The notes beneath the pieces were generated by a model. That model made no database searches, was not told the DNA's origin, and saw nothing but the letters and a program-made list of their open reading frames with translations. Of a stretch of DNA of 64,000 nt, positions 38,201 through 50,840 are shown in pieces (position 1 is the stretch's first letter; each line of letters begins with the position of its first letter). Both the position numbers and the translations under genes were made by a program. Origin of the DNA: Colletotrichum lupini (taxonomy: Eukaryota > Ascomycota > Sordariomycetes > Glomerellales > Glomerellaceae); the NCBI RefSeq assembly GCF_023278565.1, contig NC_064678.1, positions 372,001 through 436,000 of the forward strand, written 5' to 3'.

Positions 38201-39239
38201 ATATTAACTTTATAAAAAACGAGGATAAGGAGCTTTAGAAAGCGGGCTTCGTAACGAAGCTAAAAGAGGTCTTTATAATAAATACCCCCCTAGTATTTAA
38301 TAGCGGGATTCTTATAATTAAAAAGGAAACCGTCGTTTTTTAATAAAAGGGATAGGGTAAGAAAATTAACCTCGTTAATTTAAATATAATTAATATTAAG
38401 AAATAGTATAAAGCTAAGCTCGCGCGAGGGGTATATATTACGAGTATTTATTAACCCGAAGTAACTTTTAACTACGTTAAGGTAGTATAAGCTATAAATC
38501 TAACTAAATAAAACGTTAAAGTACTTAATAAGTAGCTTAAGTAATAATAAATAAATCTCGATCGAGGTCTTATTTACTACCTAATTAACCTTACGATTAG
38601 TAAGCTCTACGTCTTTATTAATAAATTATTTATAAATAATAACGACCTTACTTCGTAATTAGGGTATATTATTATCCTAACTAACGAGAATATAAGCAAG
38701 AGCGAATTTACTATATATAATAATATAATCTACTACTCGTTAACTAAAAATAAGTAAATAACGAAAAATATACTAGCATTAGAGGTCTATAATATAGTTA
38801 ACGGCGTTAACCTTTCTTACGCAATTTTAATAATACTAAAGAAGATTACTAATCGAATTAGCCTTCTACCTATTCTAATAGTTATTTATACTAATTCCTA
38901 CTCGCTATATAAATACCTCGTTAAAATAAGAACGATAAAAGAAAAGAGGCTTATAATTAATATTTTAACCCTTAGGTAATCGTATAAAAAGTATAAAATA
39001 CTTAAGATTTATTAAATTAATAATAAAAATAACCTCGCAGACGCTTTTATAAAAATAGTACTAAACAAGGGATTAAAATAATTTATAAATAATAAAAAAG
39101 TTATTATACGAATAGAGGGATAGGTTATATAAAAAGAGTAAAGAAAAGGGGGAAAAGGAAACGACTTAGTAAACGGGCCCGAGGTCGAATTATACCTCTA
39201 ACTATAGTAGTTAAATTAATAAAAAAAAGAGAAAGTTAG

Positions 39240-39441
39240 TATTAGATTAGAAGTCTAATTCGACCGCGGTATATAGCCGACTATATAAGAGCTAATTAAG
39301 GGCCCTATTTACGATTATTATAGCTAGCCTAACCTACGGTTAGAACCTCCTTTTTAAACCTACGTAGGTATTTATATAGTTTAATTAATCTCTTCGTTAA
39401 CTACGGTTCGAACTAACTACCCTGTAATAGGGATACCAACA
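39240..39441 (+). repeat. 3' LTR of retrotransposon copy 2
   Basis: A 202-bp terminal repeat, preceded by the polypurine tract and ending GGATACCAACA at 39441. Here the outermost bases are unmutated and the inner end is degraded. It ends 147 bp from the stop codon of the convergent cyanide hydratase gene. Confidence 0.92.
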
Positions 39442-39587
39442 GGTAGACTTTATTTCAAAAGGCCAAAAGACCCGAGATGAGATTTTCTATGTACAGTCTA
39501 ATCATTGTTCATATTACAAATGGGATTTTTACAGGCGGGCACTGATGTTCAGAGTCCCGGATTGCTGCTAAAAGCCAGCTAGAGCAT

Positions 39588-40817
39588 TTAGAGCTTCTTG
39601 ACAGGCTTAGCGGCAGGCTCCTTGGAGATGCGCTTGGCAGTCTCCTGCTCGTCGCGCTCGTGCAGCTCAGGCTTGGAGTCCAGGGGGCGGTCCAGGCCGA
39701 GGCGGTGGTAGGTGCTATAGGAAGCGATGCCGCCCTGGGGGTCGGCCTCGGTGACGAGCTCCTTGCGGCGGGTGTCGACCAGGAGGCGGATGAGGTCGGG
39801 GCGCATGTAGTGGCCGGCGAAATCGGCGAGGACCTTGGTGAGGTGGGTCTCGTTGAGGTCAATGTCGACGAACATGAGACCGTCAAAGTCCTTGTCGGGC
39901 TTGGGGACAGCCAGGCTGCCGTCGGGCTTGTAGATGCGGGCGTGGCCGTTGTAGTCGGAGGGGTCGGTCTCGGGCTCGACGCCCTCGGGGGTGTTCTTCT
40001 TGAGACCCTCGACGGAGAGGCGCTGGAAGGGAGCGAGGACCCAGGTGCCGGTCTCGATGGCATAGGCCGGGGTGACGAGCTCGGAGGCTGTGTCGGCGTA
40101 GTTGGTGGCCGGGTCAGGGGACACCTGGCGCTGGACGCCGGGGTAGATGGGCCATCCGGCGACGTGAACCTGCTCGCCCTGGGAGACGTTGAGGGACTTG
40201 AGGAAGGGGTTCATGTTCTCCCAGCAGTTGAGCTGGCCGACGCGGCCGATCTCGGTCTCTGAGACGGACATGAAGGTGTCGCCGGAGCCATCACCGTAGA
40301 CGAGCTTCTCAACGTGGGTGGGTTTGATCTTGCGGCGGTGGTTGATGATAGCGCCGGTGGGGTCGATGAAGACCTGGGCGAGGTAGAGGGTGGCATGGTC
40401 AAGCTCGGCGAAGCCCATGGAGACGAAGATCTGGTTATCGCGGGCGGCGCGGCGGATACGGCGCATCTCCTCAGAGTCGACGCGGAGGGAGTTCTCGCGG
40501 TACTTCTTGAGCATGGGGAGGGACTGAAGGTAGGTGACCTTCCACATCCAGTAGGGGTAACCGGGGATCCCTGTGGGGGTATTAGCATGCTGAAGAAGTT
40601 TGAGGCCAGGAGGGGTCACTTACAAACTTCGGGGAAGGCAACAAGCTTGCAGCCGGCCTGGCCAGCCTCGTTGATGAAGTTGATGGTCTTCTGAACACCA
40701 CCCTCAAGGTCGAACCACTAGGAAAGTCAGTTATCAGTGGAAAGGGAGGAAGATGGCATCGAGGCTTACACCGGGCTCGGAGGTGACGGCGGCGGCCTTG
40801 TACTTGGTGATAGGCAT
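39588..40817 (-). CDS. cyanide hydratase (nitrilase superfamily)
   Basis: Three exons (40817-40770, 40717-40624, 40570-39588) encode 374 residues. The protein starts [20 protein letters not shown] and is collinear with fungal cyanide hydratases. The nitrilase triad is intact: Glu46 in [18 protein letters not shown], Lys128 in [17 protein letters not shown] and Cys163 in [11 protein letters not shown]. The [14 protein letters not shown] and [13 protein letters not shown] stretches match the cyanide hydratase/aliphatic nitrilase subgroup. These enzymes form helical oligomers and convert HCN to formamide (EC 4.2.1.66), which protects fungi attacking cyanogenic plants; a general nitrilase is the alternative. 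The C-terminal tail is Lys/Glu-rich and variable, as in the family. The second intron splits the codon for Trp48. The gene is enclosed between retrotransposon copies 2 and 3. Confidence 0.93.
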
Positions 40818-42045
40818 GTTGGCGGGTGTTGTTATTGGAAAGATTCGAAGGGAGTTGAGTCGATGATTGTATGAGACTAGAAGTCTTGATGATTGATGAT
40901 CTTGTGTGAGTGTGATGATCTGGAAGGAAAAAGAGATGAGCCAAGTCGCGATGCTGAAGCCTTTTTATGATTTCTTCTTCCTCTCAAAACTGACTTTGTT
41001 GAAATGGATTGACTAATTCAACGCCGTCGGGCTTTGCGAACCATCTTGCAGACTGCATTTGACAAGTTGCATTTCTGAGTTCTTCAACACAGGTTGATGT
41101 CAGTTGCTCGCTTGATTTACAAACGCCGTATGTGGTACTACCTATTGATGCGATCCGGGCATTCGGGTCCATTTGCGCAAGTTTCTAGTCCGCATTTCAT
41201 TTCCATAGGCCGCCAACACCTTTGTGGCGTGACTGATGTTCGAGAAGTTCCGAGCTGACGAACAGTAACCAGACGGACAGGCTGTGACACGACTCAGGCA
41301 ATGCGGATACCAACATCATTCCTCACAGGTGGTAGGTAGCAGAGACTCGGAAGAACGCGCATCAAGCAGTCCCCTTGGACCTAATTCCGAGCCATGCGAA
41401 CTTCGTCCGGGTGCCACGGGAAAGCTGGGCAAAAGCCGCGCTGCAGAATGGCATGTTGCCTCTGACGTAAACAGCACCCCGACTGCCGCTTTGCTCCGGG
41501 TCGATCAGGCGAGATCTTGTGGGTGCTCTTGATTTAGTTCCCGTCTTCCCGGCAGCGGCGCGGTTCTCAACGTGCAGCTGGCCGGGGGGCCATCGCCGTT
41601 TGTGGATCTCCGGGATCTGGAGATCTGCGTGCGTTCAAACCCCGCCAGATCCAAACACCTACATCGTCTGATGTTCGGGGACGCCTCGATCCCGATAATC
41701 TGTGGGGAACCATGGGTGTCAGTCACGGGAGAGAAGGAATTTGCTAAATACTATGTGGAATTGTTCCTATCCACTACCGATCTGATAATGCTGTCTCTGT
41801 TGTGCGTATGGGCGACCTTGTGCTCTGCAACGAATTGAATGCCCGCGAAACACAGCTCTTCCTTCCGTTCGCGTATCGATCCATGTCACCATTGCGTCTC
41901 CCGACTGTCCTCGAACCAAAGCATTTCCTCGAAGGCCCTGACGCCTCATCCTATACTCAAACACAGTCTTCACCCAATGCTCCCTCACCCCCTGTCTCCA
42001 ACTCTAGTGCTTCGTATATTGCTCTGCGTTCTGCCCGCTTCTGTT
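40818..42045. other. intergenic: cyanide hydratase promoter and flavoprotein 3' region
   Basis: About 1.2 kb with no recognised gene. The first 150 bp upstream of the hydratase ATG are rich in ATCATC/GATGAT-type direct repeats on the transcribed strand, which would be leader sequence. The remainder has mixed short frames without domain support. Confidence 0.55.
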
Positions 42046-43575
42046 TCACTTCTTGAGGAGATAGTCGCGCTTCAGGAGAACTTTCATGATAGCCTTGGAG
42101 CGAGAAGGCTGTTCCTTGTAGGTCGGGTTCGGGTTGCCGAGCTTGTCCCAGAGGCTGGGAAGGCCGGCAGCACCCCACTTGTCGCGGAGATCATCGTAAA
42201 ACTCCTTGTCGTAAATTCGCCAGAATTCCTCTTCCGTGTAGTAGTTGTCGCCGTAAACCACCTTGGTACCGCCGAGATCGCGAGTAGCCTGCTCAATCAT
42301 CTTGTTATCCCGGATGAATCGCTCAAAGGCCTCGGGGCTGTCGCGACCTGGAACGTCATCAGGCCCGTGGATGGTCTTGGGACCCCACAATCGTACATTG
42401 ACATTGATATTGTGGCAACGTTCACGGTTGCGACTGTCGGGAATGACTCTTACGGGGCAGATCCAGACAGGATAAATCCCCAAGTTGTTGTTGACCCAGT
42501 CGAGGAAGGCCGCAACGGTGTTTCCCGGCAGCGTAATATCTTGAAAGAACATTTTGCGGTTCTGTCTGCTATGATGGATACTAGCGAACAAGCACTCACC
42601 CTTCACGATGGGATTGAGAAGAAAGCGTGTAAGACCGTTGAAGGTATCGGGATTCTGACCGTAAACTCCCATCCAGAAAGAGGCTCTATCGTATCGGAAG
42701 AGATAATCCTTGATCGGTACTAGGTCAGTGACTATGCCTCTCTTGTCGACTGAGCGAGATTCCGAAAGCGTGCAGAGCATGCAATTGGTATCTCTGACGT
42801 GAGAGACCGACTCGTGCACATGTAGAGCGAACCACTGATCATGAGCTCGGCTGAAGCGAACGACAGGCATGCCCTGCTTCTTCTCATCCGTCATGGTGCC
42901 AGTAATGATGACACCATCGTTTAGACCGAACATAATGGCATCGACGAAATCGACGGGCGAAGTATCGGCGGTGTAGGACTGCATAGTGTTCAAAGCTTCG
43001 GCGGCGGAGTGAACTGGGAGATAGTTGAGCTCGACAAATCGGCGAGCAGGAACAAGCTTGACTTCGATGATTGTGCATAAACCGAGAGTACCACAAGAGC
43101 CAGCGAGACCACTAAAGAGGTCCGAGTTCTCGACGGGCGAGGCGGTGACGATGTTGCCGTTTCCAAGGATGACCTCGAGAGAAGCGACAGACTTTTCAAA
43201 GTGACCATAGCGGAATGAAGAACTCTCGAGCGCAGTGCCGGAAAAGGCGCCGCCCACGGTGATGCCAGGGAACTCAGGGACAACGGCAGGAATGAGGCCG
43301 TGCTTGAGCGTGGCCGTGACGAGAGTCGCTATTGATACATTTGGTTCCACGGCCGCGCGGCGCCGGCGAGGGTCGACAGTGATGACATGATCCAGCCCAC
43401 TGATGTCGATGATCTCATCCGCCTGTCGGGTGCTGGGCCGGGTGCTGTTGGTCGTCTTGTGATGAACGCGATATTTTATTCCGTCGCGAGCGAATTGTCT
43501 AGCCTTGGCGGCGATGACGCTGACGCGCCGGCGATGCTTGATCAAGCGATACTCCGTCTCGATGGATTCGGCCAT
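42046..43575 (-). CDS. FAD-binding oxidoreductase, DHCR24/delta24-sterol-reductase-like
   Basis: A single intronless frame of 509 residues. The PCMH-type FAD-binding half includes GLDHVITVDPRRRRAAVEPN, then VVPEFPGITVGGAFSGTALE, SSSFRYGHFEKSVASLEVIL and ENSDLFSGLAGSCGTLGLCT, the order and wording seen in plant DWARF1 and animal DHCR24. The C-terminal half (WICPVRVIP, GDNYYTEEEFWRIYDKEFYD) also fits that subgroup. DHCR24 reduces the sterol C24 side-chain double bond. Fungal ergosterol synthesis does not need that step (Erg4 acts on C24(28)), so the substrate here is uncertain. The start codon lies only 47 bp from the LTR of retrotransposon copy 3, so the native promoter has been displaced or replaced. 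Confidence 0.85.
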   Translation of the reverse strand: MAESIETEYRLIKHRRRVSVIAAKARQFARDGIKYRVHHKTTNSTRPSTRQADEIIDISGLDHVITVDPRRRRAAVEPNVSIATLVTATLKHGLIPAVVPEFPGITVGGAFSGTALESSSFRYGHFEKSVASLEVILGNGNIVTASPVENSDLFSGLAGSCGTLGLCTIIEVKLVPARRFVELNYLPVHSAAEALNTMQSYTADTSPVDFVDAIMFGLNDGVIITGTMTDEKKQGMPVVRFSRAHDQWFALHVHESVSHVRDTNCMLCTLSESRSVDKRGIVTDLVPIKDYLFRYDRASFWMGVYGQNPDTFNGLTRFLLNPIVKGECLFASIHHSRQNRKMFFQDITLPGNTVAAFLDWVNNNLGIYPVWICPVRVIPDSRNRERCHNINVNVRLWGPKTIHGPDDVPGRDSPEAFERFIRDNKMIEQATRDLGGTKVVYGDNYYTEEEFWRIYDKEFYDDLRDKWGAAGLPSLWDKLGNPNPTYKEQPSRSKAIMKVLLKRDYLLKK

Positions 43576-43622
43576 TTTTCCATGAAGTAGACGTGAAATG
43601 ATTGAAGGCTGATAAGGATAGG

Positions 43623-43827
43623 TGTTGGTATCCCTATTATAGGGTAGTTGGTTCGAACCGTAGTTAACGAAGAGATTAATTGAACTATATGAATATTTGC
43701 GTAGTAGGTATAAAAAGGAGGTTCTAACCGTAGGTTAGGCTAGCTACGATAATCGTAAATAAGGCCCCTAATTGGCCCCTATATAGTCGGCTATATACTA
43801 CGGTTAAATTAGACTTCTAATCTAATA
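43623..43827 (-). repeat. 3' LTR of retrotransposon copy 3
   Basis: A 205-bp terminal repeat. Relative to copies 1 and 2 it has a 3-bp insertion (GTAGTAGG instead of GTAGG), shared with its partner LTR, so the pair derives from one template. The outer end TGTTGGTATCC with GGTTCGAACCG is unmutated, while the inner end is decayed. It points towards the DHCR24-like gene. Confidence 0.93.
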
Positions 43828-46800
43828 CTAACTTTCTCTTTTTTTTATTAATTTAATTACTATAGTTAGAGGTATAATTCGACCTTAGGCCCGTTTACTA
43901 AGTCGTCTCCTTTTCCCCCTTTTTTTTACTCTTTTTATATAACTTATCCCTCTATTCGTATAATAACTTTTCTATTACTTATGAATTACTCTAATCCCTT
44001 ATTTAGTATTACTTTTATATAAGCGTTTACGAGGTTATTTTTATTATTAATCTAACGGATCTGAAGTATCTCGCGCCTTTTATATAATTACCTAAGGGCT
44101 ATAATATCGATTATAAGCCTCTTTTCCTTTATCGTTCCTAATTTAATAAGGCATTCGTATAGCGAGTAAGAATCGGTATAAATAACTATTTAAATAAGTA
44201 AAAGGCTAATTTAATTAATAATCTTTCTTAGCGTTATTAAAATTATATAAGAGAGGTTAATACCGTTAATTATATTATAAACCTCTAACGCTAGTATACT
44301 TCTTATTACCCGCTTATGTTTAGTTAATAAGTAGTAAATTATATTACTATATATAGTAAATTCGCTCTTACCTATACTCTCGTTAATTAGGATAATAATA
44401 TACCCTAATTATAAAGTAAGGTCGTTATTATTTATAAATAACTTATTAATAAAGATATAGAGCTTATTAGTTATAAGGTCGATTAAGTAATAAACGAGAC
44501 CTCGATCGAGATTCGTTTATTATTACTTAAGCCGCTTATTAAGTACTTTAATATTTCGTTCGGTTAGATCTATAGCTTATGCTACCCTAGTATAATTAAA
44601 AATTACTTCGGGCTAATAAATATTTATAATATATACCCCTTGCGTAAGCTTAGCCTTATACTACTTCTTAATATTAATTATATTTAGATTAATAAAGTTA
44701 ATCTTCTCGCCCTACCCCTTTTATTAAAAAATAACGGTTTCCCTTTTAATTATAAAAATCCTATTATTAAATACTAAGGGGGTATTTATTATAAGGACCT
44801 TTTTTAGCTTCGTTATAAAGCCTACTTTTTAAAGCTCCTTATCCTCTTTTTTTATAAAATTAATATTAAATAGGCTTAATATATCGTCGGTTTATATTCT
44901 AACGATCCTAAATTAATTACTTTTATACTCTGCGACTAGTAAGTATAAGTCGTATATAAAAGTAACTATTAATAATTAATTAATATAAAAATCGTAGTAT
45001 ATAGCCTATTAATAAGTACCCGATTCTACGAGCTTATATAATAGCTTAAGTACTTTAATAATCGTACTTTCTAAGTACTTACTAACTATTTCTTTTAATA
45101 AATAGGCTAGGATTTTCTTTATAAGCCCTATAGCCGATTAAGTATAGGCCTAAGTAATATCACGGCTCCAAATCTTATATCCCTTCTTCTATAATAATAC
45201 TATTAGTACTATTATTAATCGTTAACTATAATACTATATAATAAGTAATTATATAAGTAGCATTACCTTTTTAATATCGCCGTACCCCTAAATTATATAT
45301 CTAAACTTCTCGTACGGCTAGGGTATTCCTTTCCTTTTAATCTTACGAACTATTCGTAATTTAAATATATAGAGGTTTATATATTTTTCTAAGTCGTATA
45401 AGATAAATCAATAGACCCCTCGATCGTAAAGAGTATCTACTTTAATAAGATCTAATCCCTTATATAGCTTTCTAATAATTATAATTACGCCTTCTTTACG
45501 TAGTTTAACTACTAGCTCGAAATCGGCTTTCTCTTTTACTATATAAAAAGTATTAATTACCTCGTTATTAGTAATGAATTACTACGTTAGGGCTTACTAT
45601 TATAGTCTTCTACGACGTCTTACTAATAGTATTAATACCCTTTTAATAATTTCCTCTTCCTCGTTATCTATTAATACTACTATAACAATTTCGTTAAGGA
45701 TAATTTCTTATACCTCTACTGCGGGTTATATAGTTTCCCCTAGCTCTTCTTCTTTTTATAAGTTAAGAATTACCTCGTTAAGATCTATATAGTACGGTCT
45801 AACTACTATAATTAATATTTTAAATAACTAATTACGATCTCTTACGACTATATAAAAGCGCTCGTTAATAGAAATTAACTTATATAGCCTAGCCTATTAT
45901 TAAGTAATTTCGTACTATACTTATATATCCGAATTTAGTAGTATATCTAGATTATCCCCTATATTAGGCCTATTACGCATAGTAATTACCTCGTTAACTT
46001 ACTTTTTTATACTTACTTTACGTAGTACCCGTATTACTTTTTTAATTACTTAGGCTCGTTAGCTTATACTTAGTAACGGTAGCGAGGCTGAGGTCGTTCT
46101 TAAATATACTCTAAATACTAATAGCGTTAGTATAAGTCCGTTAGGCCCTATAATATCGTTATAGTATTTAAGTATTATTTAAAGGCATTCGTCGTTAATA
46201 AAATCCGGATTTTCCTTTTTAATAATTCTAAACGCCCTTTTTAATTACTAATATACCCTCTCTACCTTTCTAATACTATAATACGCTTTAACGAGTACGA
46301 CTTTTAGCTATATACCGTAGGCCGTCGTATTATCCCTAAATTTTACTAACTTAAAGCTAGTACTAGCGTTAGTTCTAATACTATTTAGCGGTCTTTAGTA
46401 TATATCGATCTAGCTTTTTCATAGGGCTACTTATACTATCTTTACTTATAAATCCCAGAGGAATTGCCCTATTTAGAAAGATATAGCTACGTTAATTATA
46501 TATAATACTAGCCGACTATTTACGTAAAAGATATTAACGACGATTTCCTAGTTAAAGTTAAGCTTATTACGCAATTTAAACTTAAATCTGCGTAGGCTCT
46601 GCGTATTTATTTAATATTAATAATATACTTTCGTTAACTACTCTAGCGCCCCTATTTCGATATTATTATTACTTAATTACTTTAGGAAGTTATATAGCTT
46701 CGTAACTAACGAGTACCCGAATCTCCGGTATAGTTTTCTAAGCTCACTTTTTATTAAGTAATTAATTAACTTTATATCGTTAATAAGCTTTATAAACGCA

Positions 46801-49800
46801 TACCCCTATCGTTATTCGACTATTTTAAAATACTTATTACTAGAGATTCTATTCCTCGTATTATTAAATATAATACCTAGTCGATCTATATTTTTTAGAT
46901 ATAAGAGAAATAGGGTATTAATAAGTAAAATATAAAAAGTTATCGTTCCGAAATATATCTCTATTTTTATTATACCTAAGGTAACGATTTCCTTATTTAG
47001 GCTAAAACTAATCCTTATAATACCTATTATTAACGTATTAAGCATTACTAGCGCAATCTTTTATAGTACTTAAAATTACCCTTTTCTTTTAGTTAACTAT
47101 TATAATACCCTAGTATTTAGGATAATCTTATAAAAATCGTTTAGGCCGTACTTTTTACTCGTATAGAATACCTATACGAGCTTAGTATTCGAGGGATCTA
47201 AGTAGTATAAAAAGGACCCCTCTAGCTACCCCTAGATTTACTTAGTACTATATTCCTTTTTTTTAAATATTAAGAGAGATAGCGTCTTTTCTTTAATTAT
47301 TAAGAGAATAGGCTTCGGCCTTATTAAATTCGCCCTTTTAGCCTCCTCTATATCCGTTATCTAAGGGACCTTCCTTTATTATTTATAAATAAAAGCCTAC
47401 TTATTAAGAGCTTTTATTACCCTCTATTCGTTTAGCCTCGTATATTCTCTAGAGGCTAACGGGGTAAAAAAAGAGTAATTAATATCGTCGATTTTATTAT
47501 AATCTAATTTATTAGTATAGGGAGTAAGATCTTCTTTATTTTCTAAATCTCTTATAGGGGGTATATACTTTAAGCTATTACTTTAGCTACTATTACTAAG
47601 TTCCGTACCCCCGGATCTACCCTTATATATAATAAAGAATTAGTTAAACCGACGAGGGCTAGTTTTATTATTTACTACCCTCGACTTTTTATACTATTTA
47701 TATAATTTAGTACGCTCTTCTTTAGAGTAGTTACTTAACTAATATCTATCCTTTTTATAAATATAGTATTACCTCTTTTATTACCCTGCCTATAAGTTAA
47801 ATCTCTACTTATTTAACGAATCTAAGCCTCCTTATTAGCGATTACCGTATCTAACCTCTTTTTTTTTCTTATTATATATTTAATTAATTTAATATTATTA
47901 ATAAGGGCCGTTATACGCTTAGAGGTAAGTTTAGTACGGCATTTTTATTTTAATATTAAAGCTAGATCTTAGCCTTAAGTAGAGCGTCTCGTAGTTTTTA
48001 AGTACCTAGTATAAGGTTATTTTTACTTTTAATATACGCTAGACTACGGTATAAAAATATCCGACTTTCTACTTATTTATCCCCTTATTTAGCTAGGTTT
48101 TTACTAGCTTATCGATTTAATTAATAAGCTTTTTAAGGATCTCTACTCGCGATTTACCCTTTATTATCCTAGCTATAAATATAAAAGAAATCGCTCGTAG
48201 CTTAGATAAGAGCTCTAAGTACTTATTATAGGTCTCGAAGCGGCTTCGGATTATATTAATTATACTAAAAAAGTCGTTTTAATTAAGATTACGTACCGCT
48301 TCGTAGTAATAATTAGAGGCTTTACCTACGAGTACGATATTAATTACTAAATAGTATTAGTATTCCCTAATTCCGACTTTTTTATAGTAATCGTAAAATA
48401 TCGTTAGGGTTTTTTATAAGACCTTATACTTCCCCTTAAAATATAATTTCTCTTTTAAAAAGATCTTTTTAAAGTCTATAAATTACCTCGTATTTATTAC
48501 TAGATTTTTAGTATTTATATACGATCCCTGCGTTACTATATATTATTAGTAACTTCGGGTCGTCTACCTCCTTTTTTATTAGCTAATCGGTACTAAATTT
48601 TGCGTTAGTAGCAGTAATAAGTTATAGATTAAAATAGGTAGAATTATCGATTATTATACTTCTAGTACTATATTTTACCCCGGTATATCCTTTTATAATA
48701 ATAGATTTCTGTTAGTAATTATGAAAAGAAAATCTAAGTCGTTTACCCTTTTTTTAAATTCGTTAAAGCGATTATACGCTCTATTAACCTATACCTAGTT
48801 CTATAATACGAATTCCTCTTCTATAATTATCGCTACTAGTATTTCGTATAGCTCTTATAATTATAATTATATTAGTAATACCCCTTGCCCATAGAGAAAT
48901 CTATTAACTACTTTTACAATTCTTAAGCTTACGCTCGCAAACTATTTATCTAGTTAATAACTAAGATCGTTTATAATTTCGTAAAATAGGGGTTACCCCT
49001 ATAGCCCCTTTTTCTTATAGACCTTAGTTAAATAGATTAATACTTCGTTAATTTACTTATTATTAGGCTAATCCGCAATTCTATATATCTACGTCCCCTA
49101 ATAGTCCGGGTTAATATTTACCTATTTATAAGGGATTAGGATTCTATCTAAAATTAGGTTTCGTCCTTTTCTTTTTTACCCTAATTTACTAAGGGTCGTA
49201 CTTTAGTTTATACCTATATTAGTAGTCGCTAGCGTATTTAATTTTAATAAAAATATATCTAATCCGCGGGCTAGTTATAATAAATCCGTATTTTCGCTAC
49301 TTAACGAATTTATTAAAGTCTAAGAGATTCTTACTTCTTCTCGCCGTCTCGCTATTACTCTCGTTTTTACTATTTCTAATAATTATTACTAACTTTTTAA
49401 ATCGCTAACTATTATACTTACTAAGATCCTCCTTTTTATTTAATATAAAAAAGTAGGTTTTAATAGTTCTTTTTAATAATAGTAGTAGTAGACGTTTATA
49501 TTACTATAAGAAAATATAATAATTAGTCTCGGGATCTTTATTAGTTACCGATTTCCGCTATCCTATATATTTCTAGCCTTTTAAGCCTCGTACTCTTTAT
49601 AATCTCTAAATAGCTTCCTTCCTCAACCTACCTCTTTTAGGGTAGTATTCTATAAGAATAATTAAAAATAAACGCTAAGTAGTTTATATATAAGCTATAT
49701 AAGCTATTAAGAACCGTATAGGCCGTTAAGTATAGTTAATAAAGTTAAGCCCTCTTTTTCGTAAAATTATAGATTTTAAGGACTTATTAAAAATACCTAC

Positions 49801-50840
49801 TTATTACTTATACATAGTAAGGTTAAATACTTTAGAAATCTTATCTTTTACGGCCTCTCGGTACCCTATTTTATATTTTTTAAGTAGTCTTTTTTATAGC
49901 TTAATTATAGTTAGGTAATTATTACTTATTAGCGATCCCCTTTATTACTTAGTTAATTTCTTAAAATTAATAATCTTGCGCTAGGAGCTAATATAAAAAG
50001 AAGCCCTTTATTAGCCCTCTAGAGGATTCTTTTTTTTTTTTTTTAAATCCTCGTCTTTTTAGCCTTTTTTTAAGCTAATAATAACTCAAGCGGGAGGTTA
50101 TAAGACTACTTTAAAATAGCCGCCTTTTTTTTAAGTTAATCTCCGAGATCCGTAATACTCTTAACTTAATATTATTAGGACCTCTAAATCCCCCTTTTTT
50201 TTATTAAACCGTCCTTTATATTATATTCTTAAGTAATACCCGGGGGGTAGTTAAGGGAGCTACGAAGAGGTTATTTAGATCGCGGGCTTAAGGTTATACC
50301 TATAAGATCCTTATAATAATAAACTTTTTTATATACTATAGATTTCTTAGCTTAATAACTCTTATAAGGTTACTTTTATTACTAAATAAAAATATTTATA
50401 TTAAAAAATCCTTTTTTTTAATTATATAGTACTTTTTTATACCGTATTATTAAGCTCGTTCATTACGCTAATTAATTAAGTAAGTAGTCGTTACGTAAAT
50501 GTTTTTTTTTACTAATTTAACTAGTTAATTTCTAATCGCGGGCCGGCTACGGAAAAGTCGTTTAATAAAAAAGCTACTTAGAGCGACGGTAAAAAGCTAG
50601 TTACTTAAGCGGTTCCGTTAATTAACGTAGTTTAATATAATAAACATTAACCTCTTATAAATAGTAAAGGGCTACGATTACTTAATTCCGTATAGTATTT
50701 AAAAATCGCCTCCTTTTTTATTTATTTTTATAAGGTTAATTAGTATAAATCTCTTATCCCATACGGTATTAAGAAGTTATCTTTTTTACGTAATAAAATA
50801 CCTTACCGATCTATAATAATAGAATTTAATTACTAATTAG

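Larger units (their letters stand above)
32030..39441 (+). mobile_element. RIP-degraded Ty1/copia LTR retrotransposon, copy 2
   Basis: A 7412-bp element in plus orientation with 202-bp LTRs (32030-32231 and 39240-39441). The flanking 5-mers are AGTAG (32025-32029) and GGTAG (39442-39446), a target duplication with one G-to-A difference. A polypurine tract at about 39221-39235 precedes the 3' LTR. Reading through stops, traces of integrase (about 36.25-37.0 kb), reverse transcriptase (about 37.65-38.25 kb, with a TDDIL-type active-site segment near 38176) and RNase H (about 38.75-39.1 kb, with ALEVYN, IYTNSYSLY and NLADAF segments) are recognisable in that order, diagnostic of Ty1/copia. Nearly all CA/TG dinucleotides have become TA. 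No coding capacity remains. The orientation is opposite to copies 1 and 3. Confidence 0.92.

Noticed and set aside
40211..40588. Alternative 125-codon minus-strand frame within the cyanide hydratase
   Set aside because: It is an out-of-frame shadow of the hydratase exon, rich in Ser/Pro as expected from a shifted GC-rich frame.
46812..47045. 77-codon frame inside copy 3 as a gene
   Set aside because: It is a surviving piece of the copia polyprotein ahead of integrase, with RIP-type substitutions, not an independent gene.
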